Below are positions 47,626 through 57,999 of a DNA stretch of 64,000 bases, piece after piece. Numbering within the stretch: position 1 is the first letter of the stretch; every line of letters begins with the position of its first letter. Below the pieces are notes generated by a model. The model saw only the letters and a program-made list of their open reading frames with translations, made no database searches and was not told where the DNA came from. This stretch comes from Rhizodiscina lignyota (lineage: Eukaryota > Ascomycota > Dothideomycetes > Aulographales > Rhizodiscinaceae), in NCBI GenBank assembly GCA_010015805.1, contig ML978123.1, positions 434,001 to 498,000 on the forward strand, given 5' to 3'. The position numbers were made by a program, and so were the translations under genes.

Positions 47626-49404
47626 CTAACCTTTCTTCTCCTTTTTATAAACCACAACCACCGTCCCATCGCTCAGCCGCTCCTTCACCGGCTCCAGCTC
47701 ATACCCTCCAAGCCGTGGCAGCACCTTCCACCAAGTTGCCCAGTATGTCACTCCGCCCGCGAGAATAACAATTCCCACAACCGGCGCAAGCCAATACGGC
47801 AGCGACGTATCGCCCTTGCCGCCCGGTGGACGCAAGAATGGTGCGATCAGCTGGAACATCTGCGCGGCCAAGAAGAACACTGTGACACCCCACCACACCT
47901 TGAACGGTCTGGTGGCGTACTTCTCCGGCGCGCGATACCGGAGGATGAAGAAGCCGACGGCGACGAGGAAGAAGACCACGCTGCCGGGGTAGCCCTCGCA
48001 GTCCAGGATGAAGTTGTACGCGTCGCCGAATGGTATGGCAATGATGACGATAAACGACGGGATGAAGTGCAGTAATAATCCTGCGGATGGAGACCCGAAG
48101 GGCCAGTTGGAGGCCCAGAATCTGGGGAATGGGATAGCGCCCTCTTTGGCGAGTTCTTGGTTCACACGAGACTGGGCGAAGGTCACCGTCATGACGTTAC
48201 CGAAGGCAGAGAGGGCAACGAGGGCGCTATATCGCGTCGTATCGTTAGCTGAGTATGTACTGCCAAAGGTCAGTAACGAGCTCACCTGAGAGCCTGTTGT
48301 CCGCGCTCTCCGAACACCTTGCCCATGTAGTGCGCAGCGACAGTGACACCACTGTTCGCGATTTCCTCTGGGGTCGCGGCTGCGAAGTAGCTGATATTCG
48401 CGAAGAGGTAGAGCACTCCGCATATGGTCAGGCCAAGTGGCCCTGCTATCTTGAGCGTGCGTACGGGATTCTTGACTTCGTTAAGGACGTATGATGCGTT
48501 CGACCACCTGTATGAAGTGTGAGCAATATAGTCCGATCACAAGATGAGGGACATGACCATACCCAGCAAAGGAACTGAGCACTTTGAAAAGAGCCGTCGC
48601 ATACTGGTTGCTCGATGTTGAGGAGCCCGCGAAGGCGTTCCGAAAGGAGGCATGAGGGTCGGGGACGCTCTTCACTCCACCACCCAGCACGACCCATCCG
48701 CTGACTACGACAAAGAGCAACGTGCCGACTTTAACGAGGCCGATCGCGTTCATGCCGCGAACTCCCCATTTCGGGAAGCACACATGCACAGCAGTAATGA
48801 CGCAAAGCACGGTAATTGCGATTCCGCGCTCCTCCCACTCAGTCGCCTTCCGATTCGCTGCGAGGACAATGTTGCTCGCAAAGACGGTGCATCCAGATGC
48901 CGTGAAGCCGAGCAGAATAGCCTGGAAAGCGAAGAACACGGTCGCTAGCATTCTTGGATGTTTATAAGCCGCTTCGAGATAGACCTTCTCACCGCCGCTG
49001 CGTGGAATCATGCAGCCCAGCTCCAGCCATATCAGGAGGCCAGCGAACGAGAGAAGGAACCCGAGGGTCCATAGCATTAACGCGGCGCCGACACTTCCCA
49101 CACTGTTAACGATAGATGACGGCGTTGAGAAGATGCCTGTTCCAATGATGCGGTTTATGCTAGGAGCATGACATTAGTGAATGTAGATGGGGATCATGTT
49201 CGACCTCACTCACATGAGGAATGTTGTGGAGAAGAGGCCCAAGTGCCTGCCTAGACCTCCTGCGGTGGACTCCTCAAGTCGCAATTGACCCGCTTCGGAC
49301 TCATCTGTGAGCGGGAGCGCAGTGACAGACGAGTTGGACGAGCGCTCGCTCTTCTCAACGATCGTCTCCGTGACCAATAGTTTGCTCAGCTTTGAGAAAG
49401 ACAT
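47626..49404 (-). CDS. High-affinity methionine permease (Mup1-like, APC superfamily)
   Basis: 536 residues on the minus strand from exons 49404-49214, 49159-48563, 48507-48286 and 48226-47626. After a cytosolic N-terminus with the Ser/Glu-rich SERSSNSSVTALPLTDESEA, the family signature appears: LGLFSTTFLI joined across the intron to INRIIGTGIFSTPSSI. About 12 hydrophobic segments follow. Other landmarks are WLELGCMIPRSGGEKVYLE, SSFAGWSNASYVLNEVKNPV, and AFGNVMTVTFAQSRVNQELA, all typical of the LAT/Mup1 branch. It should import methionine, and perhaps cysteine, across the plasma membrane with protons. The C-terminus is short and charged (VVVVYKKEKKG). The Lys and Ser near the N-terminus could serve ubiquitin-driven endocytosis, known for yeast Mup1; this is inference. 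Confidence 0.92.
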
Positions 49405-50066
49405 GCTGACTTTACATTTGACAAGAAATGGAATATGCACAAATTTGGAAAATCAGTCAATACAATCCAATCTATTTACATCGCATCGCAGCTGCGATCA
49501 AGATGATGGGCAGCATATAACTCCTGAACGTACGTACGCCTTGGGAAACAAGGCGAAAAGCTTCGCGCTGAAGCAGACGATATAACGATCAAACCGTCCA
49601 TTGAAACACGTTCAGCTGCAGACTGGCAGAGAGATAAGGATTTTAAAGATAAACTAAGAGGAGGTATATCGTGGAGAAGGTGATGCAAAGGCCTATCGCT
49701 TCAGATGTCATCTGTTGAAACAGCTTGGGTGTCAAGCCCAAGCTCACACCCCGGTTTGCCTCCTCTTTGATACATCATGGGGCACACTGCGACCGAAGAG
49801 AGAGAAATTCAGGTTCTAGAAAATGGAAACAAAGATTGAGAAAGGCCGAAGGAGGCAGATGTCGCCATATCGCGCAAATAGATATCTGCGGAGACCGGAT
49901 AAGAGGTTTTCATCCCTGTCGCTCCCTTGAAAGTCAGAAGCCAACGTCGCATCATCCCTCATCGTCTTCGAACCGCTCGACTCAGATTGTATCAACGCGC
50001 TCTCATTGCTCGCCCGTATTTTGAAGATCGTAGGGCATACTGAAAGTGACAGCAATCGTAGTGATA
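49405..50066. other. Divergent intergenic region between permease and methyltransferase
   Basis: Upstream of both the methionine permease (minus) and the SAM methyltransferase (plus). No gene seen. A shared methionine/SAM theme is suggestive only. Confidence 0.5.
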
Positions 50067-50726
50067 ATGGGAACCGCGCAGCCTGCCGTAGACCCGAAAG
50101 ACTCTGTCCGGCAAGCGTACGACCAGGTCGCAGATGCGTACTTCGACTGGGCAACACCTCGGCCGACAACAACTCGAGCTTCCTATATAGACAGACTGTT
50201 AAAGGAACTAAAACCTGGAGCATCAATCTTGGAGCTTGGCTGCGGGCCTGGAGTACCCTGCACGCAGCAGTTCATCTCTCATGGCTTGCAAGTTACAGCG
50301 GTTGATATCTCCATCGCTCAAATCGAGCTAGCGAGGAAACATGTTCCAGGCGCGACATTCTTGCATGCAGATATGACGGAGCTATTCTTTCCGGACAAGA
50401 GCTTTGATGCAGTGGTTGCGTTCTATTCCATCTTCCACTTACCGAAAGAAGAGCAGGGGATCATGATTCGCAAGATATCAGGCTGGTTAAAGGAAGGAGG
50501 CTGGATGCTTCTCAATTTCAGCACTAACGATGAGGATGTTCGAAGAGCAGGCTGGTTGGGTGCAACTGCGGAGATGTTCCACTTTGGATTAGGTGTGGAG
50601 GGAAACAGAGCTGTCATGGCGAAGGACGGAGCTGGGTTGAAGATCTTAGAAGACGAAGTTGCCGTCGAGGTGGTCGGGCGATTTGAGGAAAGATTCCATT
50701 GGTTTTTGGCCGTCAAAGAAAAGTAG
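50067..50726 (+). CDS. Class I SAM-dependent methyltransferase
   Basis: 219 residues in one exon. Rossmann methyltransferase landmarks in order: VRQAYDQVADAYFDW (N-terminal helix); motif I ILELGCGPGVPCTQ; VTAVDISIAQIELAR, with the acidic residue that binds the SAM ribose; HADMTELFFPDKSFDAVVAF (motif IV region); and WLKEGGWMLLNFST. C-terminal strands include FHWFLAVKEK. It resembles the UbiE/COQ5-like small-molecule group; the methyl acceptor is unknown. The ATG at 50067 was chosen; the frame is open slightly further upstream but has no other ATG there. It is divergent from the methionine permease, which would supply the precursor of SAM; that link is speculative. Confidence 0.85.
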   Translation: MGTAQPAVDPKDSVRQAYDQVADAYFDWATPRPTTTRASYIDRLLKELKPGASILELGCGPGVPCTQQFISHGLQVTAVDISIAQIELARKHVPGATFLHADMTELFFPDKSFDAVVAFYSIFHLPKEEQGIMIRKISGWLKEGGWMLLNFSTNDEDVRRAGWLGATAEMFHFGLGVEGNRAVMAKDGAGLKILEDEVAVEVVGRFEERFHWFLAVKEK

Positions 50727-51641
50727 ACGAAGCGCTGAGCCAAAGTTCGATGCACCCATTTGAGCGTATCTCCGCTCCGTACAGCTCGTATGTACAAGGT
50801 ACCTGGAATTGGGAATATCTCGGCATCGGGGTGCCAAATTTGTGGGCGTACAGATACCCCAGGCCCAATGTCCTGGGCTCGCCGGACCTTTTGGGGACTT
50901 CAGTGGTCTCATCTCGAAGTCTAAGGAGGGAACGTTCTCTCCAAGTCGCAACATCGACATGGCGCAATATTTTCCTGGAAACTGATAAGATGGGACTCAA
51001 GACGAATCAAATGCTACTTAGGAATTCAAGTGGATACGCGTGTTTGCGGAGGAGAAGATGGTTGGGTGCGTGGCAATACTATCCTCCTTTCACAAGGATA
51101 GCGCGCGCGATAGAACGAAATCAACATAGGAGCAGCTAAAGGTTTACTCCGCTACACCATCCGTAGGCCAAGCATATCGCATCCCGATTCAAGAAGAAGG
51201 TGGAATTCGTGTTGACTGTTCTATGATTGGGGACACCAAAGTTTGGAGACCGACCAAAATACACTGAACGTCACGAAAGCTGCGATTGTACTTCATCAGG
51301 GCACTCGCAAACACCAACACTAGCACTCAGTGCAAACTTTCTACGCTGCTGCCTCGGTGACGCAAATTTTAATCTCGATCAGCTGCGATTACCTGGAGGC
51401 AAGACGGACGAGGATGGTTGACCTCCGGTAGCCCTTTGCATCAGGATTTGCAAGACCTGCAAGCAACTACATTCCAAATACCAGCAAACTGGTGAGTATC
51501 GGCAAGTTTGTTTTATAGGCAAGTGCACTTCCAGTATAAGGATATTGATAGATATCGGCGAGTTCGTCGAACCGTTCGACGGGCAATCTCACTTTAAACA
51601 GGCACGCTGATAATGCTCGTTTATCTGTAACAGTTCGATTT
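50727..51641. other. Intergenic stretch between convergent genes
   Basis: No gene seen. Short frames only. Confidence 0.5.
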
Positions 51642-52664
51642 CTATTTCGCAGGGGTGCTAATGTACCAGGTTCCTTTAGTACCAGGTTCCTTTGGCTTAT
51701 CTTGTTCGAATTCTGGATTCGGTTGCAGAGGCTTCCAGATGCCGTTCAAATAGTCGCTTCTGATTTCGAGAGCGAGTGGCTCCAGCGCAGGATCATATTC
51801 GAAGTTGTCCGTCTTCTTCAAATACTTTCTGTCCTCCTTATTCCACTCTTGTCCTTTCCAGCGAATCCAATATGGATAGTGTCCACACATGTCTATGATA
51901 GCGAAGTGTGAATTGACGATCCTGATCCACCAGAAGGTATAGTCAGAAATTGTTGCCTCGCCGGATCGCTTCGGGTCATAAGTCTCTGTTGGAGGACCTT
52001 CTATCACCATGTTCTTGAATAGCTGGATGTCGACATCATCTGTTGCTTCGCGAGGTGTGAACGGGTCTCGTATGTTCGCGTGCAACTCTACCTCCGCCCT
52101 CATTTGGTGCAACCAGTTCTTCATGATCTGGCGGTCTTGCGACATGAACTCGTCCGAGTGAGCAAGTGGAGCCCAGAACCATAGCACGCGAGCTAACCAG
52201 TCGTCGACGGAGTAGCCACATGTTAACCACGCAGTCTTGCTTGCCGGGCTCACACCTTCTGGCTGGAACACAAGCTGACGCACCAGCTTCTCGCAAACAG
52301 GATCGAAGAATGCATGTGTGTAGCGAATGCTGTAGCCAGACGTTATGATACGCTGTTGATCGAGAATCGTAATCAGCCCAAGGCATTGTGCCGGATAGTC
52401 CGGATCCCAGCGGCTTGGGAGGAACTCGGTAAGGTCAATAGCCAGCAAGATCTCGAGCGGTATCTTGCTCAACGGCTCGAGGATTGAATAGAAGGCGAGG
52501 TCGTAAAGGGCCTTGCGAAGAGCGAAGTCCTCATAGAAATGCATCTTCCCGACTACCGTGCCGCTCGGAACTTGGCCCTTCGGCCATGGCCATTTCAATC
52601 GATACGCCGCAAGAAGGACCTTGGGGTCTAGAATTTCCTTGACCTGATGCTTAACATCCTCCAT
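51642..52664 (-). CDS. DUF924-like protein, unknown function
   Basis: 340 residues in one exon on the minus strand. The middle follows the pattern of DUF924, a mostly bacterial all-helical family: DPDYPAQCLGLITILDQQRI (bacterial members have ALALIILLDQFPRN), then YTHAFFDPVCEKLVRQLV, and WFWAPLAHSDEFMSQDRQ (bacterial LPFMHSEDLADQ). The N-terminus MEDVKHQVKEILDPKVLLAA and the Trp-rich C-terminus (FWWIRIVNSHFAIIDMCGHY and WIRWKGQEWNK) are extensions beyond the bacterial core. No signal peptide or membrane helix is apparent, so it is probably cytosolic. The family has no established activity. Assignment rests on remembered motif spacing and should be taken as probable. Confidence 0.7.
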   Translation of the reverse strand: MEDVKHQVKEILDPKVLLAAYRLKWPWPKGQVPSGTVVGKMHFYEDFALRKALYDLAFYSILEPLSKIPLEILLAIDLTEFLPSRWDPDYPAQCLGLITILDQQRIITSGYSIRYTHAFFDPVCEKLVRQLVFQPEGVSPASKTAWLTCGYSVDDWLARVLWFWAPLAHSDEFMSQDRQIMKNWLHQMRAEVELHANIRDPFTPREATDDVDIQLFKNMVIEGPPTETYDPKRSGEATISDYTFWWIRIVNSHFAIIDMCGHYPYWIRWKGQEWNKEDRKYLKKTDNFEYDPALEPLALEIRSDYLNGIWKPLQPNPEFEQDKPKEPGTKGTWYISTPAK

Positions 52665-53065
52665 TGCTCCTTCAAGATGTTTCTGAGACAGAATGATGTA
52701 GTACGAAGGTCTTCACAACGCTCGACATATATCCAGCTCTCTCGTCCACATTATTCCTAATCTCCATTGAAGCTCCAGTTTACTAGAAAGCTTGTGTCGA
52801 ACAGCGGGGGCTCTAAGGTGACGGGATATCGAGCATAAGAACTATCCATTTCCCAAATATGAACGATGTAACTGTAAGCGTTGACTAATGCGTCTCATAG
52901 CTTCGAGAGTCAGGAAGTTTGAGAGCGGGAATAGGAATCAAGGCGGATATACGCTAGCCTCAAAGAGGTTAGAGTAGTGACATACGACAACCAAACCCTT
53001 GCCATTTCGGATATTTGCCTGCGTGTACAGCGATTTCATGTCAAATATAAGACACAAACTCCATC
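52665..53065. other. Intergenic stretch
   Basis: Upstream region of the DUF924-like gene and 3' end of the PAP2 gene. No gene seen. Confidence 0.5.
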
Positions 53066-54103
53066 TTAGTCACTACGTGGACTCCATGCAGCTCTAGAAC
53101 CAGCTGAGGTTGGACGATGATACCATCTGAAACCAAACCAGGCGGTAACAACACCAACCGCAGCGCCAGCTAGCACATCGAAGCCATGATTTCTGAAATC
53201 GAAGTACCTCGTACCACCAATGAAAATCGCGAGCCCAAGCGGAATATAAGGCAAGAATAGAAGGTACAGTGGCCCAGCAGTTGGTTGTTCCTGTGGCACT
53301 GATCGGCTTTCGGATGCTTCATCAACCGCGACAAGTGGCTCGACTGTCTCGTCGTTTTGGATATGTTCCTGCCTGGTGCTTCCAGATGGGATGGTGACGT
53401 TGAATTTGGAAGAGAGCCAGAGCGAGAGATACCACAGGCCCGCAAATGCCACTGGACAGCACATCAGAAGATAGTCACTAAAATATGCAGTAAGCCGACT
53501 CGCCTGATGTGTATCCGCTCGGAAAGCTTCTAAAACCGTCATTGAGCTTATTCTTGTCTGGTTGCTGGCAGATTTCCAGATTGACCATCACCCACAACGG
53601 GGAAAGACTATGTCCAAAGCCTCCGACTGTATGAGCTGTAATGTTTCTCACATCCGGCTGGCAAAGTTCCAGGAAGTTAGGGCGAGGCTTTCCGGTCAGG
53701 TTCTTGACTTGAGTGAAGACGATGGTTGTGGTTGCGAAGCTGACCCCAATCCCCAACAGACCTGCATTCATCTCCCAGAGCCTCTGTCGCCATATTTGCC
53801 TGCTGACAGGACGTCCTGGGACGAACAAGGATAAGACTATGATGAAGCCGACTGGTACAATAATGACGAGGAAGATAAACAAGCCCAGGGGAACTTTCGC
53901 AGCTCGAAAAGGGTACGAGATGCTGAGGTCAAGCACACTAAAGGTATGGTAGTCGGGGTTGACGGCCGATAAAGCGAGCGCAACGACGATGGCAATACTA
54001 TCGAACTGCCCTGAGCTGTAAGAATATAAGCAGAGACGAATCTTGCGTACAATATGAGTAGCCAGTCAGCCACATATGAGAGCACGATTTTTCTGGAAGC
54101 CAT
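53066..54103 (-). CDS. PAP2-family phosphatase (DPP1/LPP1-like) with catalytic His replaced
   Basis: 316 residues on the minus strand from exons 54103-54051, 54015-53504 and 53451-53066. It is an integral membrane lipid phosphatase of the phosphatidate/diacylglycerol-pyrophosphate type. Motif 1 is KNLTGKPRP; motif 2 is FPSGYTS; motif 3 is RYFDFRNHGFDV with its His and Asp. Several hydrophobic helices fit the six-helix family fold (for example VPLGLFIFLVIIVPVGFIIV and LYLLFLPYIPLGLAIFIGG). Motif 2 in active enzymes is PSGH; here residue 186 is Tyr (TAC, 53513-53511), one C-to-T step from CAC. Intron 2 (53503-53452, 52 nt) has a GC donor (CAG|GCGAGT) with AG acceptor; splicing there joins PSGYTS to VAFAGLWYLSLWL, the normal family continuation. 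Activity is doubtful. Confidence 0.87.
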
Positions 54104-54700
54104 TGGCGATGAAGGGTTCAAAGAGTAAAGCTCTCTGCTGCTGCGGGGCTACGGTCAGAAACTCTCATGATATATGTAATATAGAGCTCACTGCAGCGCT
54201 GTTTGAATTCAGAAGCTGTGGTGTGAGGTCGGACTTGAAGCCGCTGGGATCCGCGGAGGAGAGCAGAGTTGGATCGGCGTGCATTTATGGACGTGTTTGG
54301 CAAAATTTACCGAGTTCATTTTGCGGCTTTCGTATTGCCCGGGCTGAAATGGCTCCAGAAAACTCAGTCCATAGATATTCAGTTCGACTCCTATTTTGTC
54401 TTCCTATTTTATTTCACCTCTGAGCAAGGCGTAGATGGCGACTTTCGGGGAAGATGGAATAATTTGTGCTAGTCTAAAAGCGGTTAGCGCAGAAATTAGC
54501 ACCTGCCAGGGCTGCGGCCACTCTCTCGCATGTTTACATCTCCAAACATTGACTTTTTCTCTTCTACAACAAACATGAACAGCGAATCGGCGCACGAGTC
54601 GAGTCTAACGGAATCATTCTAATTCCGCATGTTCCAAAGCATGTTTTAACGGAAGCCTATAGCTTTGCAGGTATATTGGAAGGAAGTACCTCAACTTAAG
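54104..54700. other. Divergent intergenic region
   Basis: Shared upstream region of the PAP2 gene (minus) and the large unknown gene (plus). No gene seen. Confidence 0.5.
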
Positions 54701-57484
54701 ATGAGCTCCACTTCACGCTCAACAGATGGTGCCGCGGAAGCACAGTCCTCAAAGCAAACGATATCCTGGACGACAGCAAGATGCCAGCGACTTCTGCGAC
54801 CTATAGCATCTCGATTGGTGGCTCTTCGGAAGTTGGAAAAGAGAGACGCAGCCAAACCGAATGTTTCAGCGACAGCTAAGGAGCCTCCAAAAGAGCACCG
54901 CGAAGCCGATGCAAGCACACCAATCGTCGACGCCTCCCCCGAGCACCAGAAAGATCCCGATTGGTTGGGGCACTTGCCGAAGAAGAAAGGACAGAAGCGC
55001 TTTACGGGCCGGCATACTTCAACACAGAGGAACCAGCAGTCTCACACTCAGGTCAACCAAACGAGGCCGATGCCAGGAGAAGTGTCACTGCCTACGCCGT
55101 ACCTTAGAAAAATATCCAATATCGACGAGATTGTGACCGCATCTCCGCTTTCATTTTCATCGACGACTGGCGGCAGTAGTATTCCGAATCGAGGTCATGA
55201 CGTTGATGATATCGCACCAGGGCCCGAAAGTCGGTCGCGGTCGCGGCGGCGTGGGCCGCGGAAGCCAAAATTCAGAAAACCCGATACCGATTTCAAGCGA
55301 TCAGAGAAAGACAAACTCGCCTGTGGGTTGATAGAACCATTCAAGCAACTGATTCTGGCTACGTCGGACGCTTCCGAAGGCTTCTCGCGGCGCTCTCTGT
55401 TCTCAATGTGTCTCCGCCAAGTGCCTGCATACATCGAGTTGGAAGAAAAGAGCCTCAAGGATGAGGACGCTAATGATGATGCGCTTGACCGCATTTCTGA
55501 CGAGATCTACGACGACTTAGAGAGTCTTGGGCACCAGGGCTGGAGGCCGCTTGCAGTCGTCGTACGAGCACACGGAGTTCGTCTCCTTGTGGAAGCTATC
55601 GCTAACAACTTGATCGGTAAATTTTGGGCCAATACATTCATCCACATTGCCCAGATCTATAAGGCGGAAGATGAGGCCGAGAAATTTGCCGCAGCTTTGA
55701 TCGGAACCGCCCGTCGCAAACAGCAGCGAGCAGCGGCAGCGGAAACACTATCACAGAACAGCATTCAAGAACAATCAGAAGACTCTTTACAATGGCTACT
55801 CGACATTTGTGCAGAGAAACTACCACTATCAGAGGCTTCTCACAGGAGATTCACACCAAACAACCCCTTGCCAGACCACCACCCAATACATATGGCATTG
55901 GACTTCGCAAGGCGTTCAAACCGCTGGGACTTCCTGTTCAAGGAATTTGTGTTGCTAATTGAGAGCGGCGCATTGTCTCTGGATTTCATCGCGAGCAGAG
56001 ATTTAGGCGACCTTTGGCGTAGAGCCGTCGGAGCTTTGTCCCCACTTAGCTCGTTCCAAGTTTACTATGGAAACGTGGCACTTCTCTTCAGTGCTGCGCT
56101 TAGAGCAAGAGCAATGGGTGTATCAAACCAGATGCTTGACCAGTTAGCCGAAGACTTTGGACCCGGACTGCCGAGAGCATTCCCCAGGCTGTTTTCCCCG
56201 AAAGGAGCCGAAACTTTCAATAGTTTAGCGACTAGCATCCTAAGTTCTGTAAGTGCAATTGGACTTTCTACGGCAAGCTTGGAAGATTCACAGGGAACAA
56301 TCTTACGTCGCGCAGACTGGGTGCTGCGGTATCTTGCTTTGGAAATCGTGGAGAACCCCGACAATTCGGAAATGACTTCTTCTTGGAATGTCAATGCGCT
56401 CATTGGAGACCTTATTCTCCAACTCTGCTGCATTCCAACTTCAAACGAAATGTGGAAGGTGTCCATTTCACGTTCGATTAGTGTGATTGCAGCCACTCTG
56501 AACGCTTCTCGACTCCCCAAATACGAGACCTCGACAACCCTGGATTCTATATCCACGTTTGTCTGCCAAATAGCCAAAGACAGCGGCCGAGGAACGAAAG
56601 ACAATGGATTCCCAACGCTCAAACGCATCTTGACGAAAATGGCAGAATATGCCATCGAAGATCCATCATCGTCCTCAGTTCTCCGAGATATGATCGTCCA
56701 CACCTCCCGTCGGTTTGCGAAGGAAGCAAAGACGTCAGAGTCTCGGGAATTGGTTGCTTCGATGGAGGCCCTGCTCGACTCAAGAAATCAAAACAAGTCA
56801 GGAGAACTTTACAATACAAGCCAGGACGACAATGTACCTCCCGGCTATCGATGGGACGATGTCATTGATGAATGGCTTGCTGTCACTCCGGCGCCGGGAC
56901 TAAAAGAGGGCATACATGCAAAATCCACTTACGCGGCGATGATTGAAGAAGAGAGTGAGGAAGACGAAAGCCCCGAGGCCGCGACACCGATCCGACCGCC
57001 GACGAAGCGAACTTCACCTGATGTGACAGAGCGCGATGCATCACCGGAGCATCTGCCATCGCACAAACGCCAATGTAGTGATGTTGGCAGCTTGCCAGAG
57101 TCACGTTTCCCTGCACCAGAGGCTCTTAGTGAGGCGTCGAGTCAGCAGCCTCAGAATTCCGGGAGAGCTGCCAGGGATGCACTGCGCGAACGGCGCCTTC
57201 AGATGCGCGCGGCGTCCGACGCGCTGTTGGGTAGCAGAATAGCGCACGACGAAAGCGATGCCGACGAAGATGATAGTGGCGATGAAGACGAATTGTCTTT
57301 TGAGAGGATGAGCATATCGGAGGGGAAGAAGCCGCTGGCGGCAAAGGCTTCAGCAGAGACAGCGCTGCGAAGGAGGAGCAGATTGTTGATATCGAGCAGA
57401 TTCTCTGCGCACAGCCGGCTTCGGCCGAGCTTGGATATTGCGAGATCGGACTTTGAGGACGATGCAGATGACGTAGACTTCTAG
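54701..57484 (+). CDS. Large nuclear-type protein of unknown function
   Basis: 927 residues in a single exon of 2.8 kb. Residues 1-190 are charged and disordered, with basic clusters (SRSRSRRRGPRKPKFRKP) that could be nuclear targeting signals. Residues ~200-680 are globular and helix-rich: LIEPFKQLILATSDASEGF, CLRQVPAYIELEEKSL, LGHQGWRPLAVVVRAHGVRL, LDFARRSNRWDFLFKEFVLL, ADWVLRYLALEIVE. This looks like an alpha-solenoid. Near residue 720 lies the segment PPGYRWDDVIDEWLAVTPAP. The tail is acidic with EEESEEDESPE and DESDADEDDSGDEDELSFER blocks. I do not recognise a characterised family; a chromatin or nucleolar role would fit but is inference. An in-frame Met 12 codons upstream was rejected because it lies in leader-like sequence. 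Confidence 0.8.
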   Translation: MSSTSRSTDGAAEAQSSKQTISWTTARCQRLLRPIASRLVALRKLEKRDAAKPNVSATAKEPPKEHREADASTPIVDASPEHQKDPDWLGHLPKKKGQKRFTGRHTSTQRNQQSHTQVNQTRPMPGEVSLPTPYLRKISNIDEIVTASPLSFSSTTGGSSIPNRGHDVDDIAPGPESRSRSRRRGPRKPKFRKPDTDFKRSEKDKLACGLIEPFKQLILATSDASEGFSRRSLFSMCLRQVPAYIELEEKSLKDEDANDDALDRISDEIYDDLESLGHQGWRPLAVVVRAHGVRLLVEAIANNLIGKFWANTFIHIAQIYKAEDEAEKFAAALIGTARRKQQRAAAAETLSQNSIQEQSEDSLQWLLDICAEKLPLSEASHRRFTPNNPLPDHHPIHMALDFARRSNRWDFLFKEFVLLIESGALSLDFIASRDLGDLWRRAVGALSPLSSFQVYYGNVALLFSAALRARAMGVSNQMLDQLAEDFGPGLPRAFPRLFSPKGAETFNSLATSILSSVSAIGLSTASLEDSQGTILRRADWVLRYLALEIVENPDNSEMTSSWNVNALIGDLILQLCCIPTSNEMWKVSISRSISVIAATLNASRLPKYETSTTLDSISTFVCQIAKDSGRGTKDNGFPTLKRILTKMAEYAIEDPSSSSVLRDMIVHTSRRFAKEAKTSESRELVASMEALLDSRNQNKSGELYNTSQDDNVPPGYRWDDVIDEWLAVTPAPGLKEGIHAKSTYAAMIEEESEEDESPEAATPIRPPTKRTSPDVTERDASPEHLPSHKRQCSDVGSLPESRFPAPEALSEASSQQPQNSGRAARDALRERRLQMRAASDALLGSRIAHDESDADEDDSGDEDELSFERMSISEGKKPLAAKASAETALRRRSRLLISSRFSAHSRLRPSLDIARSDFEDDADDVDF

Positions 57485-57537
57485 GAGAGAGCGAATCAAT
57501 TGAGCTTGCATGCGGCACATTATGAAGAGCTGGTTTC

Positions 57538-57866
57538 TCGTGAGTGTGTGAGACCTGTAACGGCATCTCCTTTCTGTGACAACGAGAGGTAAATCTCCTA
57601 AGGTAGGTTGCGTAAGGTACTCCCTAACAATCTCGAACATAAACCTACTAATATACAGAAGCCTTTTAGAAGTTCTAAAGGCGACTATAATAGAGTAGCT
57701 CTATCGTGAGCGTATAAGTCCTGCAACGGCGGACCCTTTCCGTAACAACGCGAAACAGATCCTCTAAGGTAGGCCTGGGAAGTTACTCCCTGGCAACCCC
57801 GAATGTAAACTCGCTAATGTACGGAAGCTTCTTAGAAGTGCTGAAGGTGACTAATAGAAGGGCTCT
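57538..57866. repeat. Two diverged tandem copies of a 166-bp sequence
   Basis: Copy A is 57538-57703 and copy B 57704-57866. Shared blocks include TCGTGAG at each start, CTAAGGTAGG, TACTCCCT, and TTAGAAGT. Differences between copies are mostly transitions (for example CCTGTAACGGC against CCTGCAACGGC, and ATACAGAAGC against GTACGGAAGC), with copy A more A/T-rich. This pattern fits an old duplication altered by cytosine deamination. Origin of the unit is unknown. Confidence 0.75.
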
Positions 57867-57966
57867 GCGCTCCGTAGACTGTGCGCTCGCCGGGAACTCG
57901 CTCCTTCGTACATATCAGGTCCCGGCTTGTCATTATTCACAGTGATCATCCTTCCGTAAACAGGTT

Positions 57967-57999
57967 GGCGCGACACGTCGCGTCGCGGCGCGTCGCGCC
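57967..57999. repeat. GC-rich perfect hairpin
   Basis: GGCGCGAC (57967-57974) and GTCGCGCC (57992-57999) are perfect 8-bp inverted arms around a 17-nt loop made of GTCGCG-type words. It stands out from its A/T-richer surroundings. Confidence 0.6.
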
